Assembly: GCA_018820765.1 (NCBI GenBank)
Contig: JAHJNN010000009.1
Coordinates: 22,287 to 86,286 of the forward strand
Origin: Gammaproteobacteria bacterium
Lineage (GTDB): Bacteria > Pseudomonadota > Gammaproteobacteria > Burkholderiales > Thiobacillaceae
Reading direction: 5' to 3'
Length of the DNA: 64,000 nucleotides
The notes beneath the pieces were generated by a model. The model saw only the letters and a program-made list of their open reading frames with translations, ran no database searches and was not told the origin of the DNA. Of this stretch, positions 44,665-55,892 are shown one piece after another. Both the position numbers and the translations under genes were made by a program. Positions within the stretch are counted from its first letter, which is position 1; each line of letters opens with the position of its first letter.

Positions 44665-45299
44665 GCGTAGACCTCGTCAAAGCTGTCCATCAGGGCCAGC
44701 GGCGCATGCGGATGCAGGTCGCCCGCCTCGTGCGCACCGTACGTCACGCCGAGGCTGGCGACGCCGGCATTGGCAGCCATCAGCAGATCGTGGCTGGTAT
44801 CGCCGATCACCAGGGTGCGGGCGGGGTCGGCATCGAGCTCGGCGATCAGCTCCAGCACCATCGCCGGGTGCGGCTTGGAATGCGTCTGGTCAGCGCAGCG
44901 GGTGGCGGCAAACCACGCACCCAGTCCGCTGGATTCGAGCGCGCGCTCGAGGCCGAGGCGGCTCTTTCCGGTCGCCACGGCCAGCTGGAAGCCGCTCGCG
45001 TGCAGTTCACGGATGCCGCTGTCCACCCCGGCGAACAGCGGAATCTGGTCGTCGCGGCCCAGGTAGTGGTGGCGGTAACGCTCGACCAGGCGCGGATAGT
45101 CGTCGGCCGGCAAATCCGGCAGCAGGGTCTGCAGCGCCTGCGTGAGGCCCAGGCCGATGATCTGGCGCGAGGCACGGTCGCTGGGTGCGGCAAGGCCGAT
45201 GTCCTCGCAGGCGCGCTGGATCGAATCGACGATCACCGCGGCGGAGTCCATCAGGGTGCCGTCCCAGTCGAAAATCAGCAGATCAAATTGCTTGGCCAT
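44643..45299 (-). CDS. HAD-IA phosphatase (phosphoglycolate phosphatase-like)
   Basis: The 218-residue protein has the HAD motifs: nucleophile Asp in LIFDWDGTLMDS, LAVATGKSRLGLERAL, Lys in HSKPHPAMVLE and VIGDTSHDLLMAANAG. The cap is of subclass IA. Phosphoglycolate phosphatase is the common annotation in this gene neighbourhood (behind rluC), but substrate specificity cannot be read from the sequence. Start overlaps rluC by 17 bp. Confidence 0.88.
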   Translation of the reverse strand: MAKQFDLLIFDWDGTLMDSAAVIVDSIQRACEDIGLAAPSDRASRQIIGLGLTQALQTLLPDLPADDYPRLVERYRHHYLGRDDQIPLFAGVDSGIRELHASGFQLAVATGKSRLGLERALESSGLGAWFAATRCADQTHSKPHPAMVLELIAELDADPARTLVIGDTSHDLLMAANAGVASLGVTYGAHEAGDLHPHAPLALMDSFDEVYAWLATNA

Positions 45300-46248
45300 C
45301 TAAACCTTCCAGAAATCGTGTCAGTTCGGCGGGCAGCGGCGCTTCGATCAGCATCCGCTCGCCCGTGATCGGGTGTTCGAACACGAGCTTGGCCGCGTGC
45401 AGGAACATGCGTTTCAGTCCCTGCTTCATCAGCCGCTTGTTGAGTTCGAAGTCGCCGTACTTGTCGTCGCCCGCGATCGGAAATCCCATATGCGAGGTGT
45501 GCACGCGAATCTGATGGGTGCGCCCGGTCTTCAGTTCCGCTTCCAGCAGGGTGAAATCGGCGAAAACCTGCAGGCGGCGGAAAATGGTGTGGGCGGCCTG
45601 CCCTTCGTCGCGCACCGTGACCCGCTTTTCGCCGTCGTCGGTGACGCGCTTGTGCAAGGGCAGCTTCACGTGCTGCACCGGATTCGGCCAGCGCCCGGCG
45701 ACCAGCGTCAGATAGCGCTTTTCGATCTTGCCGTCGCGCATCGCCGCGTGCAGCCCGACCAGCGCGCGCCGCTTCAGCGCGATCAGCAGCACCCCCGAGG
45801 TTTCGCGGTCGAGCCGGTGCACCAGTTCCATGTAGCGGCATTCCGGCAGTTCCAGCCGCATCTGCTCGATCACCCCGCGCGAAATGCCACTGCCGCCGTG
45901 CACCGCCATGCCGGCCGGCTTGTTCAGCGCGATCAGGGCGTCGTCGCGATAGAGAATGTGCGGCACCAGGCGGATGCCGCCCTGCGGCAGATGGGTGGCG
46001 GGGGTGATGACCGGCGCGGCCAGGCGCACCGGCGGAATGCGCACCTCGTCGCCCAGCTGCAGCCGGTAGCTGACCTCGACCCGGCCGCCGTTGATGCGCA
46101 CCTCGCCGCCCCGCACCAGCTTGTAGATGCGGCTTTTCGGCACGCCTTTGAGCCGTGCCATCAAAAAGTTGTCCAGGCGCTGGCCATCGGCGCCGTCGTC
46201 GATCTTCAGCCGCCGGACCGAATCTTTCTCTAAGTCATTCATTTTCAT
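45283..46248 (-). CDS. rluC: 23S rRNA pseudouridine synthase RluC
   Basis: The 321-residue RluA-family enzyme has an N-terminal S4 domain (about residues 15-80, RLDNFLMARLKGVPKSRIYK) and the catalytic Asp in ELVHRLDRETSGVLLIA. GRTHQIRVHTSHMGFPIAGD follows. RluC modifies three uridines of 23S rRNA. Starts GTG 46254, ATG 46248 and ATG 46242 are all in frame; 46248 is preferred for spacing to GGCGG. It diverges from rne, as in E. coli, where these two are also divergent neighbours. Confidence 0.92.
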   Translation of the reverse strand: MKMNDLEKDSVRRLKIDDGADGQRLDNFLMARLKGVPKSRIYKLVRGGEVRINGGRVEVSYRLQLGDEVRIPPVRLAAPVITPATHLPQGGIRLVPHILYRDDALIALNKPAGMAVHGGSGISRGVIEQMRLELPECRYMELVHRLDRETSGVLLIALKRRALVGLHAAMRDGKIEKRYLTLVAGRWPNPVQHVKLPLHKRVTDDGEKRVTVRDEGQAAHTIFRRLQVFADFTLLEAELKTGRTHQIRVHTSHMGFPIAGDDKYGDFELNKRLMKQGLKRMFLHAAKLVFEHPITGERMLIEAPLPAELTRFLEGLDGQAI

Positions 46249-46643
46249 ATACACTACCGCCGGTTCAGGCTGAGTTTTGCCTGTCCAAATTGGATACCAC
46301 GCCGGTTACCACGCTCACCGGCCGCCGCCTGCCCGGCCCGTCTGGATTCCTGCCGCCCAGCCCCATTCAAGCTGACGCGGACAGTCGAAGCCACCCGCCC
46401 CGCGCTAGTCGGCAAAGCAGCGATGTTATCAATGACGCGACAACTAGCATACGAAATCAGCATTCACGCTCGGATTCATGCCAGCGGGAATCGGAAAGAC
46501 CGCCCCGGCTTAGCCGGTGACACTCTCCAGGAACAGGACACCTTCTCCATGCCATTTCGCTCAACCAACCCGTGATCGCATGAGCCGCTGACACAAGGCG
46601 GCAGTCTGGCCCTGTCCCGTATGCACGCGCGCGGGAGTAAACA
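46249..46643. other. rluC-rne divergent region; long rne leader
   Basis: No gene is seen in these 395 bp. E. coli rne has a 5' leader of about 360 nt that folds and mediates autoregulation, and the length here would allow the same. Visible elements are GCCGCCGCCTGCCCGGC around 46322 and the near-palindrome CCGGCTTAGCCGG at 46505-46517. GGGAGT lies just ahead of the rne ATG. No clear -35/-10 pair stands out, and there is no small coding frame with a good start. Confidence 0.6.
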
Positions 46644-49214
46644 ATGAAGCGCATGCTTTTCAACGCAACCCAGGCGGAAGAACTCCGGGTTGCCATCGTC
46701 GACGGGCAGAAGCTCGTCGACCTTGACATCGAGTCCGCCAGCAAGGAACAACGCAAGGGCAATATCTACAAGGGTGTCATCACCCGCGTCGAGCCCAGCC
46801 TGGAAGCCGCATTCGTCGATTACGGCTGCGAGCGCCACGGCTTTCTGCCGTTCAAGGAAATTTCCCGTGCCTGCCTGCCCAACGGCGGCCGCGTCCCCGA
46901 AAACCTGAAAGAAGGCCAGGAATTGCTGGTCCAGGTGGAAAAGGACGAGCGCGGCAACAAGGGCGCGGCCCTCACCACCTACGTCTCGCTGGCCGGCCGC
47001 TACGTCGTGCTGATGCCGACCAACCCGCGCGGCGGCGGCGTCTCGCGCCGCATCGAGGGCGAGGAACGCAACGAACTGCGCGACACCCTGGCGCAGCTCG
47101 ACATTCCCGACGGCATGAGCCTGATCGCCCGCACCGCCGGCATCGGCCGCAGCGCCGAGGAATTCCAGTGGGACCTGAACTACCTCTTGAGCCTGTGGAA
47201 AGCCATCGACGGCGCCTCCACCTCGCAGAAGGGCGCGTTCCTGATCTATCAGGAAGGCAGCCTCGTCATCCGCGCCATCCGCGACTACTTCTCGGCCGAC
47301 ATCGGCGAGATCCTGATCGACACCGACGACATCTACGAGCAGGCGCAGCAGTTCATGGCGCACGTGATGCCGGACAACGTCAACAAGGTCAAGCTCTACC
47401 GCGACGACGTGCCGCTGTTCTCGCGCTTCCAGATCGAGCATCAGATCGAATCCGCGTTCTCGCGCCAGGTGAACCTGCCGTCCGGCGGCGCCATCGTGAT
47501 CGACCACACCGAGGCGCTGGTGTCGGTCGACGTCAACTCGGCGCGCGCCACCAAGGGCAGCGACGTCGAGCAGACCGCCTACAACACCAACCTCGAAGCG
47601 GCCGACGAAGTCGCCCGCCAGATGCGTCTGCGTGACCTCGGCGGCCTGATCGTGATCGACTTCATCGACATGGAAAACCCCAAGCATCAGCGCGAGGTCG
47701 AGAACCGCCTGCGCGATGCCCTGCATCACGACCGCGCCCGCGTGCAGACCGGCAAGATCTCGCGCTTCGGCCTCTTGGAAATGTCGCGCCAGCGGCTGCA
47801 GCCCTCGCTCGGCGAAACCAGCTACACGCCCTGCCCGCGCTGCCACGGCACCGGCCACATCCGCGGCACCGAGTCTTCGGCGCTGCACATCCTGCGCATC
47901 CTGCAGGAAGAGGCGATGAAGGAAAACACCGGCGCCGTCCACGTCCAGCTGCCGGTCGACGTCGCCACCTTCCTGCTCAACGAGAAGCGCGTCGACATCC
48001 ACACCGTCGAATCGCGCCTCAAGGTGAGCGTGGTGTTGATCCCCAACATCCACATGGAAACCCCGAACTACACCATCACCCGGCTGCGCCACGACGAGCT
48101 CAACCTGAGCGGAGCGGCCGAGCCCAGCTACAAGATGGCCGTCATGCCGGAAGCCGAAGCCGTCTACCAGACGGCGCAGGAAGCTGCGCCGGCGCGCCAG
48201 GTGGCCGCGGTCAAGTCGATCGCGCCGCCGCAGCAGCCCGTCCCGGCTGCCCGCCCGGCTACCCACCCGGTGGTGCCGCCCGCACCGCCGGCGCAGGCCG
48301 GCCTGTTCGATCGCATTTTCGGCTGGCTGAAAAAGCGCGGCGAAGACGCGCCGGCGGCGGCCCCCGCGGCCGAGCCGGTGCCCGCCATCGTGCGCAGCGA
48401 ACGTTCGGGCGAACGCCGCGATCGCAAGCCCGGCCAGCGTCGCGGTCGCGGCGAAGGACGCGGCGAGCCGCGCAGCAGCGAACGCCAGCAGGAGCCGCGT
48501 CAGGCCGAGCCGCGCGAGCCCCGCGGCGAATCCGCCAAGCCGCCGCGCCCGCCGCGTCAGCCCAAGCCGCGTCCCGAAGCCGAAGCCGCACCGCACGCCG
48601 CCGCCCCGGCGGAAGCCCCGCGTGAAGCCGGCAGCGAAGAGAAACGCGAAACGCGTAGCCGCCGCGGCCGCGGCAGCCGCCGCCGCGAGCGTCCGGAAAC
48701 CGCCGCAGACGCCGGTGAGGCGATGCCGCAGGCGATGATCGAAGTCGCCGGGAAACCGGAGGCGGCCCCCGCGCCGGCCGGTTTCCACGCCATCATCGAA
48801 ATCGCGGGTGCAGCGAAGGCGGCCCCTGCGGCGGTGATGCCCGCGCAGCAAAGCCTGCAACTGGAAGCGACGGTCGCAGCCGGCACGCCGCCGGCGGTCA
48901 CCGCCTCCCCCGCCATCATCCAGGCGGATCTGGCGGCCAGCACGGCGAACCTGCAGCAGGTGGAAACGGCAGGCGCGGCCCCGGTCGCAGCCGAACCGAG
49001 CGAAGCGGGTCGCCCGCGCCGCCGCCGCCGTCCCGCGGCCAAGCCTGAAGCCGAGGCAGTCAGCCTGATGCAGGTGGAAACCACTGCGCCGGTCACGACA
49101 AGCTTTGCCGAGACGCCTGCGCCGGCCGCGCCCCACCCCACCCGCCGGCGCGCGCGCCCGCAGGTGAGCCAGACGCAGGAACCGCTGGTGCAGGTGGAAA
49201 CCCAACCGAAGTAA
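46644..49214 (+). CDS. rne: Ribonuclease E
   Basis: RNase E is the main endonuclease of mRNA decay and rRNA/tRNA processing. The 856-residue protein has the S1 RNA-binding domain (about residues 38-120, [20 protein letters not shown]), a 5'-sensor/RNase H-like region, and the DNase I-like catalytic domain with [13 protein letters not shown] and LIVIDFIDM. The zinc-link cysteines are in CPRCHGTG (C397, C400). The C-terminal 320 residues are low-complexity Ala/Pro/Arg/Glu with basic blocks ([26 protein letters not shown]) and act as the unstructured scaffold. The recurrent word [18 protein letters not shown] occurs near the end. A strong terminator follows. Confidence 0.97.
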   Translation: MKRMLFNATQAEELRVAIVDGQKLVDLDIESASKEQRKGNIYKGVITRVEPSLEAAFVDYGCERHGFLPFKEISRACLPNGGRVPENLKEGQELLVQVEKDERGNKGAALTTYVSLAGRYVVLMPTNPRGGGVSRRIEGEERNELRDTLAQLDIPDGMSLIARTAGIGRSAEEFQWDLNYLLSLWKAIDGASTSQKGAFLIYQEGSLVIRAIRDYFSADIGEILIDTDDIYEQAQQFMAHVMPDNVNKVKLYRDDVPLFSRFQIEHQIESAFSRQVNLPSGGAIVIDHTEALVSVDVNSARATKGSDVEQTAYNTNLEAADEVARQMRLRDLGGLIVIDFIDMENPKHQREVENRLRDALHHDRARVQTGKISRFGLLEMSRQRLQPSLGETSYTPCPRCHGTGHIRGTESSALHILRILQEEAMKENTGAVHVQLPVDVATFLLNEKRVDIHTVESRLKVSVVLIPNIHMETPNYTITRLRHDELNLSGAAEPSYKMAVMPEAEAVYQTAQEAAPARQVAAVKSIAPPQQPVPAARPATHPVVPPAPPAQAGLFDRIFGWLKKRGEDAPAAAPAAEPVPAIVRSERSGERRDRKPGQRRGRGEGRGEPRSSERQQEPRQAEPREPRGESAKPPRPPRQPKPRPEAEAAPHAAAPAEAPREAGSEEKRETRSRRGRGSRRRERPETAADAGEAMPQAMIEVAGKPEAAPAPAGFHAIIEIAGAAKAAPAAVMPAQQSLQLEATVAAGTPPAVTASPAIIQADLAASTANLQQVETAGAAPVAAEPSEAGRPRRRRRPAAKPEAEAVSLMQVETTAPVTTSFAETPAPAAPHPTRRRARPQVSQTQEPLVQVETQPK

Positions 49215-49233
49215 AACCTGAGCCGCAAACGAA

Positions 49234-49266
49234 ACCGGGGCCGCGTGTAGCGGCCCCGGTTTTTTT
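49234..49266 (+). terminator. Rho-independent terminator after rne
   Basis: ACCGGGGCCGC and GCGGCCCCGGT form a perfect 11-bp stem around GTGTA, followed directly by a run of seven T. It is a canonical terminator 20 bp after the rne stop. Confidence 0.97.
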
Positions 49267-49288
49267 GTGCTCCCGAACGTCGGACGGG

Positions 49289-49775
49289 TCAGCCGCCCGG
49301 ACGCATTTTCACCCGGTTCTCGCCGGTGATCTCGCGGATCAGTCCCTGCACCGCATCCTCGATCATGTCGAGATTCTCCTCGAAACCGTGGGCACCGCCG
49401 TAATACGGGTCGACCACATCGAGGTTGGGATATTTGCGGCTGAACGACAGCAGGCGCCGGATCTTGCCGTGATGCTGCGCCGGGGCGCGCTCGACCAGAC
49501 GGTCGTAGTTGTCGCCGTCCATCACCAGGATGTAGTCGAAGCGCTCGAAATCCGCGTCGGCGACCTTGCGCCCCCGCAGATGGCTGATGTCCACCCCGCG
49601 CTCGCGAATGGCCTGCTGCGCACGCGGGTCGGGCGCCGAGCCGACGTGATAGGCATGGGTGCCGGCGGAGTCGACCTCCACGTTCCGGTCGAGGCCGGCG
49701 TCCCGGAGCGCCTTGCGCAGCATGCCCTCCGCCATCGGCGAACGGCAGATATTGCCCATGCACACCATCAGAACC

Positions 49776-49783
<8 letters not shown>
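49289..49783 (-). CDS. Low-molecular-weight protein-tyrosine phosphatase
   Basis: The 164-residue protein has the CX5R loop [14 protein letters not shown] (C8, R14) at the N-terminus and the general-acid Asp in VVDPYYGG. Bacterial members dephosphorylate tyrosine kinases of exopolysaccharide export (Wzb-like) or other targets; no kinase is nearby. The start at 49783 is chosen right before the loop and overlaps the uvrB 3' end by 8 bp. Confidence 0.92.
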
Positions 49784-51830
<2,047 letters not shown>

Positions 51831-51877
51831 TGATAGTAGCACTTCCGCCCCCTGCGGATTGCTCTGAAGGAACCACT

Positions 51878-53071
51878 GTGGAACTCTCCCGCCGCGTACA
51901 GGCCATCAAACCCTCGCCCACCCTGGCCGTTACCGCCCGCGCCGCCGCGCTCAAGGCATCTGGCCGCGACATCGTCGGTCTCGGCGCCGGCGAGCCCGAT
52001 TTCGACACCCCGCAGCACATCAAGGACGCGGCGATCGGGGCCATCAACGCGGGTTTCACCAAGTACACCGCGGTCGACGGCACCCCCGGCCTGAAACAGG
52101 CGATCATCGCCAAGTTCAAGCGCGACAACGGCCTCGACTACACGCCGAAACAGATCCTGGTGTCGTGCGGCGGCAAGCAGAGCTTCTTCAACCTGGTGCA
52201 GGCCGTGGTCAACGCCGGCGACGAGGTCATCATCCCGGCGCCCTACTGGGTGTCGTACCCCGACATCGTCATCCTCGCCGACGGCAAGCCGGTGATCGTC
52301 GAGGCCGGCATCGAGCAGGGCTTCAAGATCACCCCGGCGCAGCTGGAAGCGGCGATCACGCCCAGGACGCGGCTGTTCGTCATCAACAGCCCGTCCAACC
52401 CCACCGGTGCGGTCTACACTGGCGACGAGCTGGCCGCGCTGGGTGCCGTGTTGCGCAAGCACCCGCAGGTGCTGATCGCGTCCGACGACATGTACGAGCA
52501 CATCCGCCTCAACGACGTGCCCTTCGTCAACATCCTCAATACCTGCCCCGACCTGTACGACCGCACCCTGGTGCTGAACGGCGTCTCCAAGGCCTATTCG
52601 ATGACCGGCTGGCGCATCGGCTACGCCGCCGGCCCCGAGGCCATCATGCGCGCCATGACCAACGTGCAATCGCAGTCCACCTCCAACCCCACCTCGATCT
52701 CGCAGGTGGCCGCCGAAGCCGCATTGAACGGCGACCAAGGCTGCATCACCCCCATGCTCGACGCCTTCAAGACGCGCCATCGTTTCGTGGTCGACGGACT
52801 GAACGCCATTCCCGGCTTCAAGTGCGTGGACAGCGGCGGCGCCTTCTATGCCTTCCCCGACGTGCGCCCCGCGATCCAGAATCTGCTGGCGCGCGACGTC
52901 ATCGAAGAAGGCACCGACATCGCCTTCTGCGAATACCTGCTGGAATCCGCCGACGTCGCCGTCGTGCCCGGCTCGGCCTTCGGCGCCGAAGGCTACATCC
53001 GCCTGTCCTTCGCCACCTCGCAGGCCAACCTGGAAAAGGCGCTCAAGCGCATCGCGCAGGCGCTGGCCTAA
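51878..53071 (+). CDS. Pyridoxal phosphate-dependent aspartate/aromatic aminotransferase (fold I)
   Basis: The 397-residue class I aminotransferase has [11 protein letters not shown] at the N-terminus, [18 protein letters not shown], the PLP Lys in [20 protein letters not shown] and the substrate Arg near [13 protein letters not shown] [10 protein letters not shown]. It most resembles the AspC/AAT subgroup Ib that makes aspartate from oxaloacetate and glutamate, the product expected from the pyruvate carboxylase in this window. GTG start at 51878 is set by AAGGA 9 bp upstream. Confidence 0.92.
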   Translation: MELSRRVQAIKPSPTLAVTARAAALKASGRDIVGLGAGEPDFDTPQHIKDAAIGAINAGFTKYTAVDGTPGLKQAIIAKFKRDNGLDYTPKQILVSCGGKQSFFNLVQAVVNAGDEVIIPAPYWVSYPDIVILADGKPVIVEAGIEQGFKITPAQLEAAITPRTRLFVINSPSNPTGAVYTGDELAALGAVLRKHPQVLIASDDMYEHIRLNDVPFVNILNTCPDLYDRTLVLNGVSKAYSMTGWRIGYAAGPEAIMRAMTNVQSQSTSNPTSISQVAAEAALNGDQGCITPMLDAFKTRHRFVVDGLNAIPGFKCVDSGGAFYAFPDVRPAIQNLLARDVIEEGTDIAFCEYLLESADVAVVPGSAFGAEGYIRLSFATSQANLEKALKRIAQALA

Positions 53072-53186
53072 GTCGTTCCCCCCAAGCCCGAAAATCGCGG
53101 CGAGGCACCGGTGCGCGGTTGTTGACGCTTAGCGTCTTTACAGCCACGGCCTCCCCCCTTGCGTGGCTTCCCACAGGAGCCACGGG

Positions 53187-53264
53187 TCTTGTAGGAGGCC
53201 CGCCCTCGGGCCGATTTTCGCACCCCGGCACTCTCCACGGCATCGGCCCGAGGGCGGGCCTCCT
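53187..53264. repeat. REP-like palindrome interrupted by the IS (left part)
   Basis: The left arm starts TCTTGTAGGAGGCCCGCCC (53187-53215, 29 bp) and the right arm begins at 53242 with ATCGGCCCGAGGGCGGGCC. The right arm stops at 53264, and its missing last six bases, ACAAGA, are found at 54484-54489 behind the insertion sequence. The rejoined arms are a perfect 29-bp inverted repeat. The spacer words TTTCGCACCC and CCACGGCATCGG are shared with the intact copy at 1458-1537. Confidence 0.95.
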
Positions 53265-53279
53265 TGTATCTTGTTTCCC

Positions 53280-53450
53280 GTGGTGGTTAGCTTCCACCAC
53301 ACGAGGCGGGGAGAGCTTGTGGGCCTCCTGAAGGGCGAACCTTGGTTTGTAGATAAAGCCCCCCGCCTCACCTTCCGCCGGACACCACACTGGACGGTAG
53401 CCAAGGGCCTGAAACTCAGTGACCCTGCATGGACAAGGCGAGTGGGCGTG
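53280..53450 (+). ncRNA. Predicted bridge RNA of the IS110-family element
   Basis: In the left end, a 5' hairpin (GTGGTGG 53280-53286 / CCACCAC 53294-53300) is followed by two loops. Loop 1 is closed by GAGGCGGGG (53303-53311) and CCCCGCCTC (53361-53369). It has an inner AAGG/CCTT hairpin (53331-53343), GGGCCTCCT at 53321-53329 identical to the left genomic flank including core CT, and TTGTAG at 53347-53352 complementary to CTACAA of the right flank. Loop 2 is closed by CAC..CACT (53383-53391) with AGTG..GTG (53441-53450) and has an inner AGGG/CCCT hairpin. It carries GACGGTA (53393-53399), identical to the right IS end, and ACAAG (53433-53437), complementary to CTTGT of the left IS end. This is the target-loop/donor-loop order of IS621 bridge RNA. 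Confidence 0.85.
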
Positions 53451-53482
53451 AATGGCATCGTGACTTGCAAGGAGGATTTGCC

Positions 53483-54466
53483 ATGATGTATCTGGGTATC
53501 GATATTTCCAAGGCCAGGCTGGATTGCACCCTGCTCGATCCCGCAACGGACAAGCGCAAGACCAAGGCGGTCAGCAACGATACGAAGGGATTCGAAGCCC
53601 TGTCGGCGTGGCTCGACAAGCAAGGCGTTGCCCCGATCGGCGTCCATGGCGTGATGGAAGCCACCGGGGTGTATCACGAGCAGGCGGCGCTGTGGCTGAC
53701 CGACGCCGGGATGCGGGTGTCGGTGGTCAATCCCGCCCAGGTCAGGGACTTTGCCCGCGGCCTGGCGATGCGCACCAAGACCGATGGGACGGACAGCGTG
53801 GCCCTGGCCCGTTATGGCGCATTGATCCAGCCGCAGCCCTGGGAGGCCCCGCCGCCGGAAATCCGCGAACTCAAGGCGCTGCTCACCCGGCTGGAAGCGC
53901 TGGAAACGGATGCGCGCCGGGAACTGAACCGGCGCGAGAAAGCGCTGGTCGCCCAGGCGCCCGTCCTGGTTCGCGAGTCGCTGGACAATCACCTGGCCGC
54001 GTTGAAGCAGGAAATCGCCCGGCTGCAGCAGGCGATCGACGACCACATCAACCGCCATCCGGGATTGAAAGCCGACCGCGAGCGCCTGCTGTCGATTCCG
54101 GCGGTGGGCGACAAGACCGCCAACCGGATGCTGGCGGTGCTGCACAGCCGGAAGTTCAGGAGTGCCGATCAGGTGGCGGCGTTTCTGGGGCTGGTTCCGG
54201 TCGAACATCAATCCGGGAGCAGCGTCCAGAAACGGCCGCGGCTGGCGAAGAACGGCGACGCCAGGACGCGCGCCGTGCTTTACATGGCGGCCATCGTGGC
54301 GGTCCAGTACAACCCGCACGTCAAGGCGCTCTACACGCGGCTGTGCGCGAAGGGAAAAACCAAGATGGCCGCGCTGGGCGCGGCGATGCGCAAGCTCGTG
54401 CATCTGTGCTTCGGGGTGCTTAAGCATCAGACCGTTTATCAGCCAAATTGGCTGCCGGGCTCTTGA
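53483..54466 (+). CDS. IS110-family transposase (DEDD recombinase)
   Basis: The 327-residue protein has the RuvC-like DEDD residues D7 (YLGIDISKA), E59 (VMEATGVYHE), D101 and D104 (TDGTDSVALA). The C-terminal Tnp domain carries the Ser-containing SGSS motif (S244) followed by RPRLAKNGDARTRAVLYMAA. The size and spacing of these residues closely match IS621 (recalled). It cuts and rejoins DNA guided by the element's own bridge RNA. GGAGG lies 7 bp before the ATG at 53483; a second ATG follows immediately. The stop is 17 bp before the right end. Confidence 0.95.
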   Translation: MMYLGIDISKARLDCTLLDPATDKRKTKAVSNDTKGFEALSAWLDKQGVAPIGVHGVMEATGVYHEQAALWLTDAGMRVSVVNPAQVRDFARGLAMRTKTDGTDSVALARYGALIQPQPWEAPPPEIRELKALLTRLEALETDARRELNRREKALVAQAPVLVRESLDNHLAALKQEIARLQQAIDDHINRHPGLKADRERLLSIPAVGDKTANRMLAVLHSRKFRSADQVAAFLGLVPVEHQSGSSVQKRPRLAKNGDARTRAVLYMAAIVAVQYNPHVKALYTRLCAKGKTKMAALGAAMRKLVHLCFGVLKHQTVYQPNWLPGS

Positions 54467-54483
54467 TTGGAGAGACGGTATCT

Positions 54484-54489
54484 ACAAGA
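54484..54489. repeat. Last six bases of the interrupted REP-like palindrome
   Basis: ACAAGA completes the right arm of the palindrome begun at 53242-53264 and marks the right junction of the insertion sequence. Confidence 0.9.
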
Positions 54490-54565
54490 GACGCCATGGC
54501 GACACGTCCGCCCCCAACCCAACGCGCTACTGGCCTCCCACTGCCAGTGCAGGTAGGCTAGCGCC

Positions 54566-55843
54566 ATGCGCACACCCGCCCTGCCCTCTCCGCGCGGCAC
54601 GTTGTCCTGGCTGCTTCAGCTGGCCTACACCACCGCGCGCCTGTTCAAGCAGAACGGCCTGCAAAACCACGCTGCGGCGACGTCGTTCTACTTCCTGCTG
54701 TCCGCCACCCCGCTGCTGCTGCTGCTGAGCTATGCCCTGCAGCTGCTCGGCCGCTTAGCCGAAAACTCGGTGCCCGCCAGCATCCTGATGGCCGCGCTCT
54801 ACAGCCAGCTGCAACTCGACAGCCTGACCGCGTTCGGCTTCATTCCGCGCCAGACCCAGCTCGCCGCCGGCGGTGTCGGCCTCGCCACCCTGGTGCTGTC
54901 GTCGCGCGGGCTGGTTCACTCGGTTGAAGGCGCCTTCCGCGTCCTCTTTCCCAGCCAGGGCAAGCACAACCTGGTGCTGTCGTGGGTGTTGCCGCTCATC
55001 ATCCTGCCGGTGCTGTTCCTGCTGATGGGACTGGCCGCGCTGGCCCAGGTGGCGCTGAATTTTCTGGCGCAGAACGACTTCATCGGCACGGGCAACGTGC
55101 AGGTGCTGCAGGCGCTCAACGCGCTGTTCGGCTTTGCCATGGTGTGGATGCTGCTGTTCGCCGCCTTTTGGCGGCTGCCGCGGGAGCATCCGCGCGCGCG
55201 CGTCGCGGCCGTGTTCGCGCTGCTGGCCACTGCGAGCCTGGCGCTACTGCTCACGCTGTTCGGCGCCTTCTTCAAGCTGGAGAACTACCACAACCTATAC
55301 GGCGCGGTGGGAGGCGTGGTGTTCGTGCTGATCGGCGGCTACTTCGCCTTCCTGCTGCTGTACCTGTGGGCGCAGGCGCTGTATGCCTACGGCAAGACCG
55401 ACGTCACCGCACTGGAAAAACTGTTTCTCGCCGGCAGCGGCGAAGGCGCCAGCAAACTCGAAGGCTACGTCTTCGCCGACAGCCACCGTCTGCTGGAGAA
55501 ATACGGCCAGGTCCATCCCCCCGGCCATACCCTGATCGAGGAAGGCGACGACTCGCGCACCGCCTATTTCCTCTACGCCGGCCGTACCCTGGTCTACAAG
55601 AACACCGAAGCGGGACGCCGCCGTCTCGGCGAACTCAACGAAGGCCAGATGTTCGGCGAAATGGCCTACCTGCTGAACGAGAAGCGCACCGCCACGGTTG
55701 TGGCCGATACCGAAGTCACCGTACTGGCGCTGCCGCCGCACATCATGGAAGAACTGATGCGCCACTCCGCCCCGCTGTCGCGCCGCATCATCGACACCCT
55801 GTGCCAGCGGCTGGAACGGATGAACCTGGCGGACCCGGGCTGA
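54566..55843 (+). CDS. YihY/BrkB family membrane protein fused to a cyclic-nucleotide-binding domain
   Basis: The first 285 residues form the six-helix YihY/BrkB (formerly RNase BN) fold, with the family's N-terminal FKQNGLQNHAAATSFYFLLSATPLLLLL and NLYGAVGGVVFVLIGGYFAFLLLYLWAQAL. The last 120 residues are a cNMP-binding-like barrel: GHTLIEEGDDSRTAYFLYAG, then ELNEGQMFGEMAYLLNEKRTATVVADTEVTVLAL. The FGEMA..RTATVVA order matches the phosphate-binding cassette of CRP-type domains; the Arg is present. The fusion suggests ligand control of a membrane transporter or scaffold of unknown substrate. The IS element lies 82 bp upstream and may affect its promoter. Confidence 0.88.
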   Translation: MRTPALPSPRGTLSWLLQLAYTTARLFKQNGLQNHAAATSFYFLLSATPLLLLLSYALQLLGRLAENSVPASILMAALYSQLQLDSLTAFGFIPRQTQLAAGGVGLATLVLSSRGLVHSVEGAFRVLFPSQGKHNLVLSWVLPLIILPVLFLLMGLAALAQVALNFLAQNDFIGTGNVQVLQALNALFGFAMVWMLLFAAFWRLPREHPRARVAAVFALLATASLALLLTLFGAFFKLENYHNLYGAVGGVVFVLIGGYFAFLLLYLWAQALYAYGKTDVTALEKLFLAGSGEGASKLEGYVFADSHRLLEKYGQVHPPGHTLIEEGDDSRTAYFLYAGRTLVYKNTEAGRRRLGELNEGQMFGEMAYLLNEKRTATVVADTEVTVLALPPHIMEELMRHSAPLSRRIIDTLCQRLERMNLADPG

Positions 55844-55852
55844 ATTGCCCGA

Positions 55853-55878
55853 ATATAGTGTATGGATATACACTATAT
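55853..55878. promoter_or_regulatory. Perfect AT-rich dyad (11-bp arms, GGAT spacer)
   Basis: ATATAGTGTAT and ATACACTATAT flank GGAT. It begins 10 bp after the YihY-cNMP stop. It may be a terminator, but no T-run beyond TTTAAAT follows, and the exact symmetry suits a protein-binding operator for the downstream polymerase gene. It does not match the LexA CTGT-N8-ACAG pattern. Confidence 0.55.
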
Positions 55879-55892
55879 TTAAATATCAGTCG

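Larger units (their letters stand above)
53265..54483 (+). mobile_element. IS110-family insertion sequence, IS621-like, 1219 bp
   Basis: Boundaries come from the split REP palindrome: left flank ends ...GGGCCTCCT (core CT at 53263-53264), right flank starts ACAAGAG (core CT at 54482-54483). As in the IS110 group, there are no terminal inverted repeats, the left end is long and non-coding (218 bp), the right end is short (17 bp) and the core dinucleotide CT appears at both junctions. Joining the ends gives GACGGTATCTTGTATC as the circular-form donor junction. The element carries one gene and a predicted bridge RNA. The transposase frame is complete, so it is probably functional. It lies between the aminotransferase and the YihY-cNMP gene. 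Confidence 0.92.

Noticed and set aside
46476..49763. A 1095-residue open frame on the minus strand opposite rne
   Set aside because: It is a low-complexity Gly/Arg/Ala/Asp translation produced by antisense reading of a GC-rich gene; RNase E on the plus strand has full domain support.
55853..55878. LexA operator upstream of the Y-family polymerase
   Set aside because: The dyad lacks the CTGT...ACAG ends of the proteobacterial LexA box, so SOS control is not claimed.
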